Origin: CAZYWA01 sp964650975 [NCBI: uncultured bacterium]
GTDB taxonomy: Bacteria; JADJOY01
Reading direction: 5' to 3'
NCBI GenBank assembly: GCA_964650975.1
Contig: CAZYWA010000076.1
Coordinates: forward strand, 1-20,925
Length of the DNA stretch: 20,925 nt
The position numbers and the translations under genes are program-made. The notes under the pieces were generated by a model. It did not search any database and was not told the DNA's origin. It saw nothing but the letters and a program-made list of their open reading frames with translations. Each line of letters opens with the position of its first letter. Positions within the stretch are counted from its first letter, which is position 1. This document shows, piece after piece, positions 6,785-15,545 of the stretch.

Positions 6785-8277
6785 GACGCGCTCCTCGCCG
6801 CGGCCGCGGCTCGTGCCAGCTGGGTTCCGCCCACGGTCATGGCGCTGATCTTGATGGTCGGACAACCCTGGTTGACGGGCACGCTCTGGCCGTCCTTGCC
6901 GCAGGTCCAGATCCCGTCGGAGATCCCCAGATCGTTGCCGAGCATGGTGACCTTGCCGAGCGCGTCCGGCCCGTTGCCGATCAGATTCACGCCCTTTAGC
7001 GGCGCCGTGAGCACGCCGTTCTCGATCAGGTAGGCCTCGGCGAGCGCGAACACGAAGTCGCCCGAGGTGATGTCCACTTGCCCGCCGCCGAAGCGGCGCG
7101 CGTAGACGCCGTGCTTCACGCTCTTCACGATCTCGCCGGGATCGTGGGGTCCGGCGAGCAGCATGGTGTTGGTCATGCGCGGCATCGGCGCGCACCGGAA
7201 GCTCTCGCGGCGGCCGTTGCCGGTGGGCGTCACGCCGAAATGCTTGGCGCTCAACGCATCGTGCATGTAGCCCTGCAGCACACCGTTTTCGATGAGCGTG
7301 TTGGGGTGCGTGAGGTTTCCTTCGTCGTCGACGTTGATGGCGCCCCGGCTGCCCTTCAGGTCCGCGTTGTCGACGATGGTGCAGAGCGGCGACGCCACCG
7401 GCTGACCGACGCGGCCGGTGTAGTTGCTGGTGCCTTTGCGGTTGAAGTCGCCTTCCAGACCGTGGCCGACCGCTTCGTGCAGCAGCACCGCGGAATCGCC
7501 GGGGGCAAGCACCACTTCGAGCTCGCCGGCCGGCGCTTCGCGGGCGTCGAGCATCGCCACCGCCATGCGCACCGCTTCGCGGGCGTGATCGGCCGGGCTC
7601 TTCCCGGGCTGGTCGAAGTAGTCGAGCCCCAGCCGTCCGCCGCCGCCCGAGCTGCCGCTCTCGCGCTTCCCGTCGCGCGTCGCGATGACGCGCACCCCGA
7701 AGCGGATCATCGGCTGCACGTCGCGCGCGAACCAGCCGTCCGAGTTGGCGATCAGGATCTCGCGGTAGCTCTCGACCAGCGACGCTTCCACCCGCTCGAC
7801 GAGTGGGTCGGCGGCGCGCGCCACGCGGTCCGCGTCGAGCAGCAGCTCGCGCTTGGCGAGACCGCTGGTGACGATCGACGGGGTCGGCACGGCGTAGCGA
7901 TCGGGCAGCGAGCGCGCCGTCACCTTGACCGGATCGACGGGGGCGCCGCTCGCGATCTCGGCCGCCGTCTCCGCCGCGCGGGTCAGCGCTTCCCATGAAA
8001 GATCCTCGGTGTAGGCGTACCCCGCCGCGTCGCCGCGCCGCACCCGGAAGCCCACGCCCAGCGACACGCCGCGCGATGCGCTCTTCACGATCCCTTCCTC
8101 GAGCCCCATGGAACCGCCCACGGCCAGCTCGGCGAAGAGATCGGCAGAGTCGCCGCCGCGGCGCAGCGCCACGGCCAGCAGCTTCCGGCAGCGCTCGGGA
8201 TCGAGCTCGTACGGGCCACCCGGCGCGAACGGCGCCCGGAGGGCCTCGAGTGAAGGCGAAAACGTGGGTTGGCTCAT
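6781..8277 (-). CDS. tldD: TldD-family zinc metalloprotease
   Basis: The 498-residue protein is the catalytic subunit of the TldD/TldE protease, which cleaves unfolded peptides threaded into the heterodimer. The metal-binding motif HEAVGH is at residues 267-272 within AVLLHEAVGHGLEGDFNRKG, and the C-terminal conserved block GIWTCGKDGQSVPVNQGCPT (about 455-474) includes a further likely zinc ligand, C459. Length matches the family (about 480). I chose the ATG at 8277 because family similarity begins shortly after it and a GAGG lies about 10 nt upstream; the frame stays open to 8589, but that extension is antisense to the GlcG remnant. tldE follows with a 4-bp overlap. Confidence 0.94.
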   Translation of the reverse strand: MSQPTFSPSLEALRAPFAPGGPYELDPERCRKLLAVALRRGGDSADLFAELAVGGSMGLEEGIVKSASRGVSLGVGFRVRRGDAAGYAYTEDLSWEALTRAAETAAEIASGAPVDPVKVTARSLPDRYAVPTPSIVTSGLAKRELLLDADRVARAADPLVERVEASLVESYREILIANSDGWFARDVQPMIRFGVRVIATRDGKRESGSSGGGGRLGLDYFDQPGKSPADHAREAVRMAVAMLDAREAPAGELEVVLAPGDSAVLLHEAVGHGLEGDFNRKGTSNYTGRVGQPVASPLCTIVDNADLKGSRGAINVDDEGNLTHPNTLIENGVLQGYMHDALSAKHFGVTPTGNGRRESFRCAPMPRMTNTMLLAGPHDPGEIVKSVKHGVYARRFGGGQVDITSGDFVFALAEAYLIENGVLTAPLKGVNLIGNGPDALGKVTMLGNDLGISDGIWTCGKDGQSVPVNQGCPTIKISAMTVGGTQLARAAAAARSAS

Positions 8278-8332
8278 GGTTCGAGTGCCTCGATCCGATG
8301 AAACGAATGGGAGAAAAGGCCAACCGTAGCTT

Positions 8333-8611
8333 AGCGCGGCATCCAAGGGGCTGCCGGTCGACGCCATCTCGATCGGCAAGGCGCGCACGGCGGCGCTCTT
8401 CAGGAAGCCCACGAGCGTCTTCGAGAAGATCGTCGACGAGGGACGGCCCGCCGTGATCGCACTCCCCGACTTCACGCTCCTCGAGGGAGGCGTGCCCATC
8501 AAGATCGACGGGCAGATCGTGGGCGCCGTGGGCGTGAGCGGCGCCAAGAGCGCCGCTGAGGACGAAGAGCTGGCCACGGCCGGCGCCAAGGCAATCGCAC
8601 CAGCCAGGTGA
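8333..8611 (+). pseudogene. 5'-truncated GlcG/HbpS-like (DUF336) gene remnant
   Basis: One frame on the plus strand, closed upstream by TAG at 8327 and ending in TGA at 8609-8611, reads as the C-terminal two thirds of a GlcG/HbpS-family haem-binding-like protein. It contains AISIGKARTAALFRKPTS, then VIALPDFTLLEGGVPI, KIDGQIVGAVGVSGAKSA and EDEELATAGAKAI, all strong family signatures. About 45-50 N-terminal residues of the domain are missing and I find them in no nearby frame. No ATG, GTG or TTG start with a ribosome binding site precedes the conserved part. It lies upstream of and antisense to the tldD leader and runs into the region before the HD-domain gene. I infer a decayed gene whose 5' end was removed by deletion. 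Confidence 0.75.
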
Positions 8612-8694
8612 GCTCCGGAAGTACCCGTTTGCGCGGCGTCGACCGGCAGTGCGCGCGGTGGCCCGGCGATCGCGGGCGTGCCAGGCTCGCGGCG

Positions 8695-9516
8695 ATGCGC
8701 TCAGACCGCGAGGATCAGCCTCGGTTGCGACCGCCGGTGGGCTCGGTCGCATGGGAGCGTGCAGGTGGTCCGCCACTCTCGCTCGGCGAAAAGGCGAGCC
8801 TCCTCGCGGGTGCCGGAGTCGTGGTGCTACGCGATCTCGGGCCGCGGATGCGGTTCGCTCTTCGCCGATGGGGATTTCCTCAGGCGGCACCCCCTCCCAA
8901 GGTGGATCTCGCGGCGTGGTCGCCGCCCGACACACGTGCCGCGCGGGAGGCGAACGAGCTGCTGCGCGCGGTCTCGACACCGCAGATGGTGAATCACTGC
9001 CTGCGCACGTATTGCTTCTCCGCGATCCTCTGTGAGCAGACCGGCGGCACGCGCGAGGTCGACCGCGAGACTCTCTACGTCGCGGCCGCGCTCCACGACG
9101 TGGGCCTCTTCGAGCCATCGCTCGCGACCGAACACTGCTTCTCGGTGACGAGCGCCCGCGAGGCGCGACGGATCGCGAGCGCCGCGGGCTGGGACGAAGC
9201 CCGGCAGGACCGCGTGGCGATGGCGATCACGTCCAATCTGAACTCGTCCGTGTCCGCTCGAGAATCCGGCCCCGAGGCGCACTACCTGAGCGTGGGCGGC
9301 CTCGTCGAGGTGATCGCGCAAGAGTGGAAGGTCCACCCCGACAACCTGGCGGAGGTGCTGGCTCGCCATCCGCGCGACGGCTTCGCCGCCGACGCGCTCT
9401 CTCACGTGGCGACCGAGACGAAACGCCATCCAGGCGGCCGGTTCGCCTGCCTGGATCCACTCTTCCCGTTCCTAGTCCGGCACTCGCGGTTCAGCCTGGA
9501 GGCTCGTCGGGCGTGA
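8695..9516 (+). CDS. HD-domain protein with degenerate metal site
   Basis: The 273-residue product resembles the HD superfamily branch that includes cyanamide hydratase-like proteins. NHCLRTYCFS (H101) and YVAAALHDVGL (H134-D135) are the first metal ligands. Where relatives usually have a histidine (AI.LHLNPSV) this protein reads AITSNLNSSV, and the distal aspartate region reads GGLVEVIAQE, so two of the expected ligands appear replaced. That suggests altered metal binding or no hydrolase activity. The start is uncertain: I prefer ATG 8695, but a GTG at 8608 would add 29 low-complexity residues, and neither has a strong ribosome binding site. Its stop overlaps the next gene's start (GTGA at 9513-9516), so the two are probably co-translated. 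Substrate unknown. Confidence 0.75.
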   Translation: MRSDREDQPRLRPPVGSVAWERAGGPPLSLGEKASLLAGAGVVVLRDLGPRMRFALRRWGFPQAAPPPKVDLAAWSPPDTRAAREANELLRAVSTPQMVNHCLRTYCFSAILCEQTGGTREVDRETLYVAAALHDVGLFEPSLATEHCFSVTSAREARRIASAAGWDEARQDRVAMAITSNLNSSVSARESGPEAHYLSVGGLVEVIAQEWKVHPDNLAEVLARHPRDGFAADALSHVATETKRHPGGRFACLDPLFPFLVRHSRFSLEARRA

Positions 9517-9944
9517 GCGCGCCCAGCTCGGAGGCGGCACTCGAGTTCGCCGAGAAGTTCGCCGCGGCGTGGGCGAAGCCCGTGCCGGAGGAGCTGGTCT
9601 CGCTGCTCCATCCAGACGTGGTGCTGCTCCAGCCGCATCGGCCGCCGGTCCGCGGCCGGGACGCGGCGCTGCGCGAGTTCCACCGGCTCTTGCGCTGGGT
9701 ACCAGGGCTTCACGGCGTGATCGAGCGTTCGAGCGGCAGCGGCGACTTGCTCTTCATCGAGTGGCAGATGCGGTTGCCGGTGGGACGCGACACGATCTCG
9801 ATCCGCGCCGTCGACCGCTTCTTCCTCGAGGACGCCCTGGGCCGAGAGCGCCGCGTGTACTTCGATCAGCTCCAGTTCGTGGTGGCGGTGCTCCGCCACC
9901 CGAGCCTGTGGCGCGGCTACCTTCGCTATCGCTTCGGACGGTAG
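9513..9944 (+). CDS. NTF2/SnoaL-like domain protein
   Basis: The 143-residue product has the alpha-plus-beta layout of the SnoaL/NTF2-like fold: an N-terminal helix (EAALEFAEKFAAAWAKP), then LVSLLHPDVVLLQPHRPPVRGRDAALREF, where relatives bind small ligands, and a C-terminal antiparallel sheet (LLFIEWQMRLPVG, TISIRAVDRFFLEDA). I chose the GTG at 9513 because it overlaps the HD-gene stop as GTGA and has GGAGG 10 nt upstream; the frame is open further upstream only antisense or out of frame to the HD gene. Members include cyclases, isomerases and non-enzymatic binding proteins, so no reaction can be assigned. Its coupling to the HD protein hints at a shared small-molecule pathway. Confidence 0.8.
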   Translation: MSAPSSEAALEFAEKFAAAWAKPVPEELVSLLHPDVVLLQPHRPPVRGRDAALREFHRLLRWVPGLHGVIERSSGSGDLLFIEWQMRLPVGRDTISIRAVDRFFLEDALGRERRVYFDQLQFVVAVLRHPSLWRGYLRYRFGR

Positions 9945-10288
9945 CGAACCGTGGGTAGTGCATTCGTTTGCGATCGATTCGGAGGCGGCGTGGCAGCGGG
10001 CGCTCGCCCCGGGGTGCTCGAAGCCGAGCGTCGCGGTGATGTCGTCGTCGCGATGAAGTGGGCGCGATGAGGTGGGCGCGAGGCCGAATGCAGGCCGGCC
10101 TGCCCTCGGTGTCGATGCGATGGCCGGCCGTGCCCCTGGGCGGGCGCCCGCTGCCGCGCCGCCAAACGGACACCGCGCCGAACCCAAACTGACGCAATGC
10201 CGAACCGTGCGCCCTCTAGCAGCGTCGCAGCCGCGGGTGGCATGCTGGCAGGTTCCGGCGGCGAGCGCCGGCCGAGGAGGGGGACGGC
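9945..10288. other. Intergenic region with short tandem repeat and leader hairpin
   Basis: No convincing gene is seen in these 344 bp on either strand; the open frames present are arginine/alanine-rich and look non-coding. It holds a 2 x 14-bp imperfect tandem repeat (10052-10079, GATGAAGTGGGCGC then GATGAGGTGGGCGC) and a 6-bp GC stem-loop (CCGGCG 10255-10260, CGCCGG 10266-10271) just before the ribosome binding site of the following small gene. A promoter for the lspA operon should be here, but I see no clear -35/-10 pair. Confidence 0.5.
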
Positions 10289-10504
10289 ATGAAGAATCTA
10301 GGGATCCTGCTGGGAGTCGCGGCCTTCGTGATCGCGTGGGGGCTGCTCGGTGCGCAGCAGGCCGACAAGGTCGGCAACACGTGCAAGGCCCAGGCTGGCC
10401 CGCTCTGTTTCGTCTGGGAGAGGAACTCGCTCGGCAAGGCGGGCGACGCGATCGGCAACGCCGTCGACAAGGCGACCAAGTCCGGATCGCACGGCGGCGA
10501 GTGA
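10289..10504 (+). CDS. Small exported or membrane-anchored protein
   Basis: A 71-residue product I do not recognise. Residues 1-22 (MKNLGILLGVAAFVIAWGLL) form a signal peptide or single membrane anchor. The rest is small, polar and glycine/lysine-rich with two cysteines (C32, C40) that could form a disulfide outside the cytoplasm. There is no lipobox cysteine at the end of the hydrophobic stretch, so it is not an obvious LspA substrate. A strong GAGGAGGGGG ribosome binding site precedes the ATG. The stop overlaps the lspA start as GTGA, so expression is tied to lspA. Confidence 0.65.
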   Translation: MKNLGILLGVAAFVIAWGLLGAQQADKVGNTCKAQAGPLCFVWERNSLGKAGDAIGNAVDKATKSGSHGGE

Positions 10505-11052
10505 TCCCCATCGTGAGCGGCGCGAGCCAACCCACGTCACGCAAGGCCACCGCGTTCGGTGCCGCGACGCTGCTGCTGCTCGCCACCGATTGCTCGACCA
10601 AGCGGCTCGCGGTGGGCTGGCTTCCGTCGACCGGCGCGCCGGTCGACGTGATCGGGAAGCTCGTGCGTTTCACCCTGGCGTTCAACACCCACGGCGCCGC
10701 GGGCCTGCCGCTGGGACGCACCGCGCTGCTCGGCTTCGCGGTGGTGGCGCTGGGTGTCGTCGCGTGGCAGTACGCGCACCTCGCCGGCCGCGACGCGCGC
10801 GGTGCCGCCGCGCTGGGCCTGATCCTGGGCGGCGCGCTCGGCAACTTCGCCGATCGCGCGTTCTCGGCGCGCGGCGTGGTGGACTTCATCGACGTCGGCG
10901 TGGGCCGGCATCGCTACTGGACCTTCAACGTCGCCGACATCGGGATCGTGCTGGGTGTCGCCCTGCTGCTCCTCTCGGGTCTCGGCCGCGAGCCGGCGCG
11001 CGTGTCGGACGCCGCCTCCGCCGGCGAAACACCTCCCGGAGAAGCCGCGTGA
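10501..11052 (+). CDS. lspA: Lipoprotein signal peptidase (signal peptidase II)
   Basis: LspA is the inner-membrane aspartyl protease that removes signal peptides from diacylglyceryl-modified prolipoproteins. The 183-residue protein has four predicted membrane segments and both catalytic aspartate motifs: GNFADR (D118), and FNVAD (D146) preceded by GVVDFIDVG. The N-terminal DCSTKRLA corresponds to the usual D..TK motif, and FTLAFNTHGAAG to the conserved substrate-facing N.GAAFG region, slightly diverged. The start is probably GTG 10501, overlapping the upstream small gene by 4 bp; GTG 10513 is an alternative, and neither has a clear ribosome binding site. A ~20-residue polar tail follows the last membrane segment. 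Its stop overlaps the ABM gene as GTGA. Confidence 0.9.
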   Translation: MIPIVSGASQPTSRKATAFGAATLLLLATDCSTKRLAVGWLPSTGAPVDVIGKLVRFTLAFNTHGAAGLPLGRTALLGFAVVALGVVAWQYAHLAGRDARGAAALGLILGGALGNFADRAFSARGVVDFIDVGVGRHRYWTFNVADIGIVLGVALLLLSGLGREPARVSDAASAGETPPGEAA

Positions 11053-11357
11053 TCGTCGTGCTCTTCTGGTCGAGGCTCACCGGCGACGCCGGTGAGGACT
11101 ACTCCACGATGGCCAAGGAGATGGTCGAGCGTGCGCAAGGCACGCCGGGTTTCGTGGATTTCAAGAGCTTCCAGGCCAAGGACGGCGAGCGCCTCTCGAT
11201 CATCCACTGGCAAGACGCCGCGACCTTGAGCGTGTGGGCCAACGACGAGCGCCACCGCGTCGCCAAGAAGCTCGGCCGCGACAAGTGGTACCAGTACTTC
11301 CGCCTCGAAGTCGCCGACGTGAGCCGCGGCTGGCGCTTCGACCGTCCGGAAACCTAG
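11049..11357 (+). CDS. Antibiotic biosynthesis monooxygenase (ABM) domain protein
   Basis: The 102-residue protein has the dimeric ferredoxin-like ABM fold pattern: VIVVLFWSRLTGDAGEDY at the start, then PGFVDFKSFQAKDGERLSII, then HWQDAATLSVWANDERH and a C-terminal strand. Members act as small monooxygenases, haem-degrading enzymes or stress proteins, so function here is not assigned. The GTG start overlaps the lspA stop by 4 bp, with GGAG 7 nt upstream. It is the last gene of the three-gene run; the convergent ybdD begins 54 bp beyond. Confidence 0.85.
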   Translation: MIVVLFWSRLTGDAGEDYSTMAKEMVERAQGTPGFVDFKSFQAKDGERLSIIHWQDAATLSVWANDERHRVAKKLGRDKWYQYFRLEVADVSRGWRFDRPET

Positions 11358-11411
11358 CCGCCGCCGGAACCCGCGTCGGGCGAGCCCACGACGCTCGAAT
11401 CCGATCCCCGC

Positions 11412-11617
11412 TCAGCAGCACCGGGGAGCGCGGCCCTTCGCCTCGAAGAACTCGCGCACGTACTCGGTGCGAGTGAGACGCGGCGGGTGGCCCGCGTTCC
11501 GGCAGTGATCGAGGTACGCGTCGTAATCGGGTGCGCCGAGGATCTGGCGCAGCACGCGGCCGATCGCGGCGAAGCGTCGCCGAATGGAATCGAGCTGCTC
11601 GGTCGCGCGCGCCCCCG

Positions 11618-11621
<4 letters not shown>
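11412..11621 (-). CDS. ybdD: YbdD/YjiX-family (DUF466) small protein, CstA partner
   Basis: The 69-residue protein ends in the family hallmark KGRAPRCC and contains GAPDYDAYLDHCRNAGHP and RLTRTEYVREFFEAK, typical of DUF466. Small proteins of this type are encoded next to CstA/BtsT-type transporters and are reported to be needed for pyruvate uptake by them. Its ATG overlaps the cstA stop (ATGA at 11621-11618), supporting obligate co-expression. The frame is open to 11699, but that part is antisense or out of frame to cstA. The cysteine pair at the C-terminus could bind metal or contact the transporter. Confidence 0.92.
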
Positions 11622-13651
<2,030 letters not shown>

Positions 13652-13709
13652 GCGCGGAGGCTAGACGCGCGCTCGAGGCCGATCAACTTCCAGCGCTCGG
13701 TTTCAACCC

Positions 13710-13733
13710 GGAGGGCTGCGGTCCCTCGCAGCC
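13710..13733 (+). repeat. REP-like element 3 (GGAG head plus hairpin)
   Basis: GGAG, stem arm GGCTGCGG, loop TCCC, arm TCGCAGCC; identical to the element at 1240-1263. It lies between divergent cstA and the MATE gene and pairs with the inverted copy at 13762-13785, 28 bp away, with GGAG heads facing outward. Confidence 0.7.
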
Positions 13734-13761
13734 ATAGCGCTCGCATCGCCATCGACGCCGC

Positions 13762-13785
13762 GGACGCGACGGAGCGCGCCCCTCC
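13762..13785 (-). repeat. REP-like element 4 (GGAG head plus hairpin)
   Basis: On the minus strand: GGAG, arm GGGCGCGC, loop TCCG, arm TCGCGTCC. Seven pairs form including one G-T wobble, with a C/T mismatch at the loop-closing position. It closely resembles the element at 1196-1219 and is the inverted partner of the element at 13710-13733. Confidence 0.6.
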
Positions 13786-13838
13786 CACCAAACGGTTAGG
13801 CTTGCGTGTTCTCCCCCGCGCTGACCTGGCGTCTCGTC

Positions 13839-15239
13839 ATGACCACGACCGTCCCCCTCCGCGAAGACCTACGGCGGCTGCTCGCCATCGCGCTGCCGAT
13901 CACTCTCTATCAGATCGGCAGCATGATGCTGGGCGTGGTCGACATGCTCATGGTCGGGCGCGTCGGCACCGCGGCGATCGGCGCCGCATCGCTCGGCATC
14001 CTGTGGACCAACGGCACGTGGATCCTGGGTCTCGGGGTGGTGCTGGGAGTCGACCCGCTCATCAGCCAAGCGCACGGCGCGCGCGACGTGCGCGGCGTCG
14101 CGGTCGCGTTCCAGCGCGGTCTGGTGGTGGCGGCCCTGGTGAGCATCCCGATCGGCCTCGCGTGGGCCGCGGCGCGTCCGGTGCTGCTCGGATTTCAGCA
14201 ATCGCCGGAGCTCGTCGCGCAGGCGACGCGCTTCGTGTGGGTGCAGATCCCGACGCTGCCCTTCTATCTCATGAGCAGCGCGGTCCAGATGTACCTCGTG
14301 AACCGCGGCCGGCCGGTGCCGATCGTGGGAGTCGTGATCCTCGGCAACGTGTTCAACGTGCTGCTCGACTGGGCTCTCATCTACGGCCACCTGGGCTTCC
14401 CCGCGCTCGGCCTCGTCGGCAGCGGCATCGCGACCGCCACCTCGCGCTTCCTCATGTTCGCGATGCTGATCGGCACCACGTTCGGCTTCCGCCTCCACGA
14501 GGGCGGCTGGATCCCGTGGGGCCGGCACGCGTTCGACGTCGCCGGCTGGAAGCAGATCGCGCGCATCGGCATGCCCGCGGGGTTCACGTATTTCCTGGAA
14601 ATCTGGGCATTCCAGGGCGCGACACTGCTGGTGGGCCGGATGGGGTCGATGGCGCTCGCCGCGCACACCATCGTGCTCAACATGTGCTCGCTCGCATTCA
14701 TGATCCCGATGGGAATCGCCGCCGCGGGGTCGACGCGCGTCGGCCAGCTGATCGGCGAAGGCCATCCGGCGCGCGCGCAGCGCAGCGCCGAGCAGGCGCT
14801 CGGCGTGGTGGCGTTCGCGATGACCGGCTCGGCCTCGATCTTCTGGATCTTCCGGAACGAGCTGCCGCTGCTCTACGGCGCCGAGCCGGCGGTGGCGGCG
14901 CTCGCCGCAACGATCCTTCCCATCGCCGCCGCGTTTCAGGTGTTCGACGGCGTGCAGGGCGTGGGCGGCGGCATCCTGCGCGGCATGGGCCGCACCCGCC
15001 CCGCCGCGGTCTTCAACTTCGTGGGCTACTACGCGCTGGCGCTGCCGCTCGCCGCGTGGCTCGCGTTCTCGCGCGACTTCGGCCTGGTGGGAATCTGGTG
15101 GGGACTGGCGATGGCGCTGGCGCTGATCGCCGCAGCGCTGGTGGTGTGGATCGTGCGTCGCGGCCCGAAAACCGTTCGCTCGCGCCTCAGCGTCGCGTCG
15201 ACGGAGGCACTGGTACTGGCTCCGGGCCACGGCGCGTGA
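13839..15239 (+). CDS. MATE-family multidrug/toxin efflux transporter
   Basis: A 466-residue, roughly 12-segment inner-membrane antiporter of the MATE (NorM-like) family, which expels cationic drugs and metabolites using a Na+ or H+ gradient. Signatures include ALPITLYQIGSMMLGVVDML then MVGRVGTAAIGAASLG at the N-terminus, NVLLDWALIYGHLGFPALGL mid-protein, and GIAAAGSTRVGQLIGEGHP in the second half. A GTG at 13806 would add 11 residues; I prefer the ATG at 13839 because MATE similarity begins soon after it, though neither start has a clear ribosome binding site. It is transcribed alone, divergent from cstA. Confidence 0.92.
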   Translation: MTTTVPLREDLRRLLAIALPITLYQIGSMMLGVVDMLMVGRVGTAAIGAASLGILWTNGTWILGLGVVLGVDPLISQAHGARDVRGVAVAFQRGLVVAALVSIPIGLAWAAARPVLLGFQQSPELVAQATRFVWVQIPTLPFYLMSSAVQMYLVNRGRPVPIVGVVILGNVFNVLLDWALIYGHLGFPALGLVGSGIATATSRFLMFAMLIGTTFGFRLHEGGWIPWGRHAFDVAGWKQIARIGMPAGFTYFLEIWAFQGATLLVGRMGSMALAAHTIVLNMCSLAFMIPMGIAAAGSTRVGQLIGEGHPARAQRSAEQALGVVAFAMTGSASIFWIFRNELPLLYGAEPAVAALAATILPIAAAFQVFDGVQGVGGGILRGMGRTRPAAVFNFVGYYALALPLAAWLAFSRDFGLVGIWWGLAMALALIAAALVVWIVRRGPKTVRSRLSVASTEALVLAPGHGA

Positions 15240-15248
15240 GATCGACGA

Positions 15249-15272
15249 GGACCGGCAGGAGCCGGTCCCTCC
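15249..15272 (-). repeat. REP-like element 5 (GGAG head plus hairpin)
   Basis: On the minus strand: GGAG, arm GGACCGGC, loop TCCT, arm GCCGGTCC, a perfect 8-bp stem. It sits 9 bp after the MATE stop and has no visible inverted partner. The stem differs from the other copies by paired changes. Confidence 0.6.
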
Positions 15273-15378
15273 CAAGGGGGCCGCAGGGCCGAGAGACGGG
15301 CTGGTACTGGCGTCCGGCCGCGCGGCGTGGTCGGAGTTTCCTCAGGGCCCAAAGAGTGTGACGAATTCCCGGGTCAGC

Positions 15379-15418
15379 CGGTTCGGGGACCCTCCCACTC
15401 GCCGTCATCCCCGAACCG
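15379..15418. repeat. 11-bp inverted repeat with 18-nt loop
   Basis: CGGTTCGGGGA (15379-15389) is perfectly complementary to TCCCCGAACCG (15408-15418). The arms flank an 18-nt pyrimidine-rich loop. It could be a structured RNA, a protein-binding palindrome or the end of a mobile element. Confidence 0.6.
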
Positions 15419-15438
15419 ACTGCTCACGTGGATCTCGT

Positions 15439-15461
15439 GCCGGCGCCGAGAGGCGCCCGGC
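15439..15461. repeat. GC-rich stem-loop with GAGA tetraloop
   Basis: GCCGGCGCC (15439-15447), loop GAGA and GGCGCCCGGC (15452-15461) pair over 9 bp with one bulged base. The plus-strand loop is of the GNRA type. Confidence 0.45.
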
Positions 15462-15489
15462 GAGCGCAGCGAGCCGACTCGGGGGTGGG

Positions 15490-15519
15490 GCCCCATGAAA
15501 ATCGCACTTTTCATGGGGC
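15490..15519 (-). terminator. 12-bp stem-loop, likely part of a tandem terminator
   Basis: GCCCCATGAAAA (15490-15501) and TTTTCATGGGGC (15508-15519) form a perfect 12-bp stem with a 6-nt loop. The stem abuts the hairpin at 15520-15540, and both lie just past the 3' end of the cNMP-GAF gene. It is symmetrical and could act on either strand. Confidence 0.5.
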
Positions 15520-15540
15520 GGGGGGCTGGAAAAGCCCCCC
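15520..15540 (-). terminator. G/C-rich terminator-like hairpin after the cNMP-GAF gene
   Basis: GGGGGGCT (15520-15527), a 5-nt loop and AGCCCCCC (15533-15540) form an 8-bp stem. On the minus strand it begins 5 nt after the TAG stop of the cNMP-GAF gene. No uninterrupted T-run follows, so its activity as an intrinsic terminator is inferred from position and stability. Confidence 0.5.
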
Positions 15541-15545
15541 GAAAA

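Larger units (their letters stand above)
15240..15545. other. Structured intergenic region between convergent genes
   Basis: These 306 bp contain no gene that I can support. They hold one REP-like element (15249-15272), an imperfect direct repeat of the MATE gene's 3' end (around 15301-15330), and four successive stem-loops between 15379 and 15540. Confidence 0.6.

Noticed and set aside
8278-8589. N-terminal extension of tldD by 104 residues
   Set aside because: Antisense of the GlcG-like remnant, and TldD similarity begins only after the ATG at 8277.
5423-9118. A 1231-codon minus-strand open frame covering tldE and reaching past tldD
   Set aside because: Only the tldE part (5423-6784) has family signatures; the rest is an Arg/Gly/Ala-rich out-of-frame reading of tldD and antisense of neighbours.
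10052-10079. Two 14-bp tandem units as a possible CRISPR or iteron array
   Set aside because: Only two imperfect copies, no spacers and no replication gene; treated as a minor tandem repeat.
9754-10243. Minus-strand open frames in the gap before the small exported gene
   Set aside because: Low-complexity Arg/Pro/Ala products with no ribosome binding site or recognisable motif.
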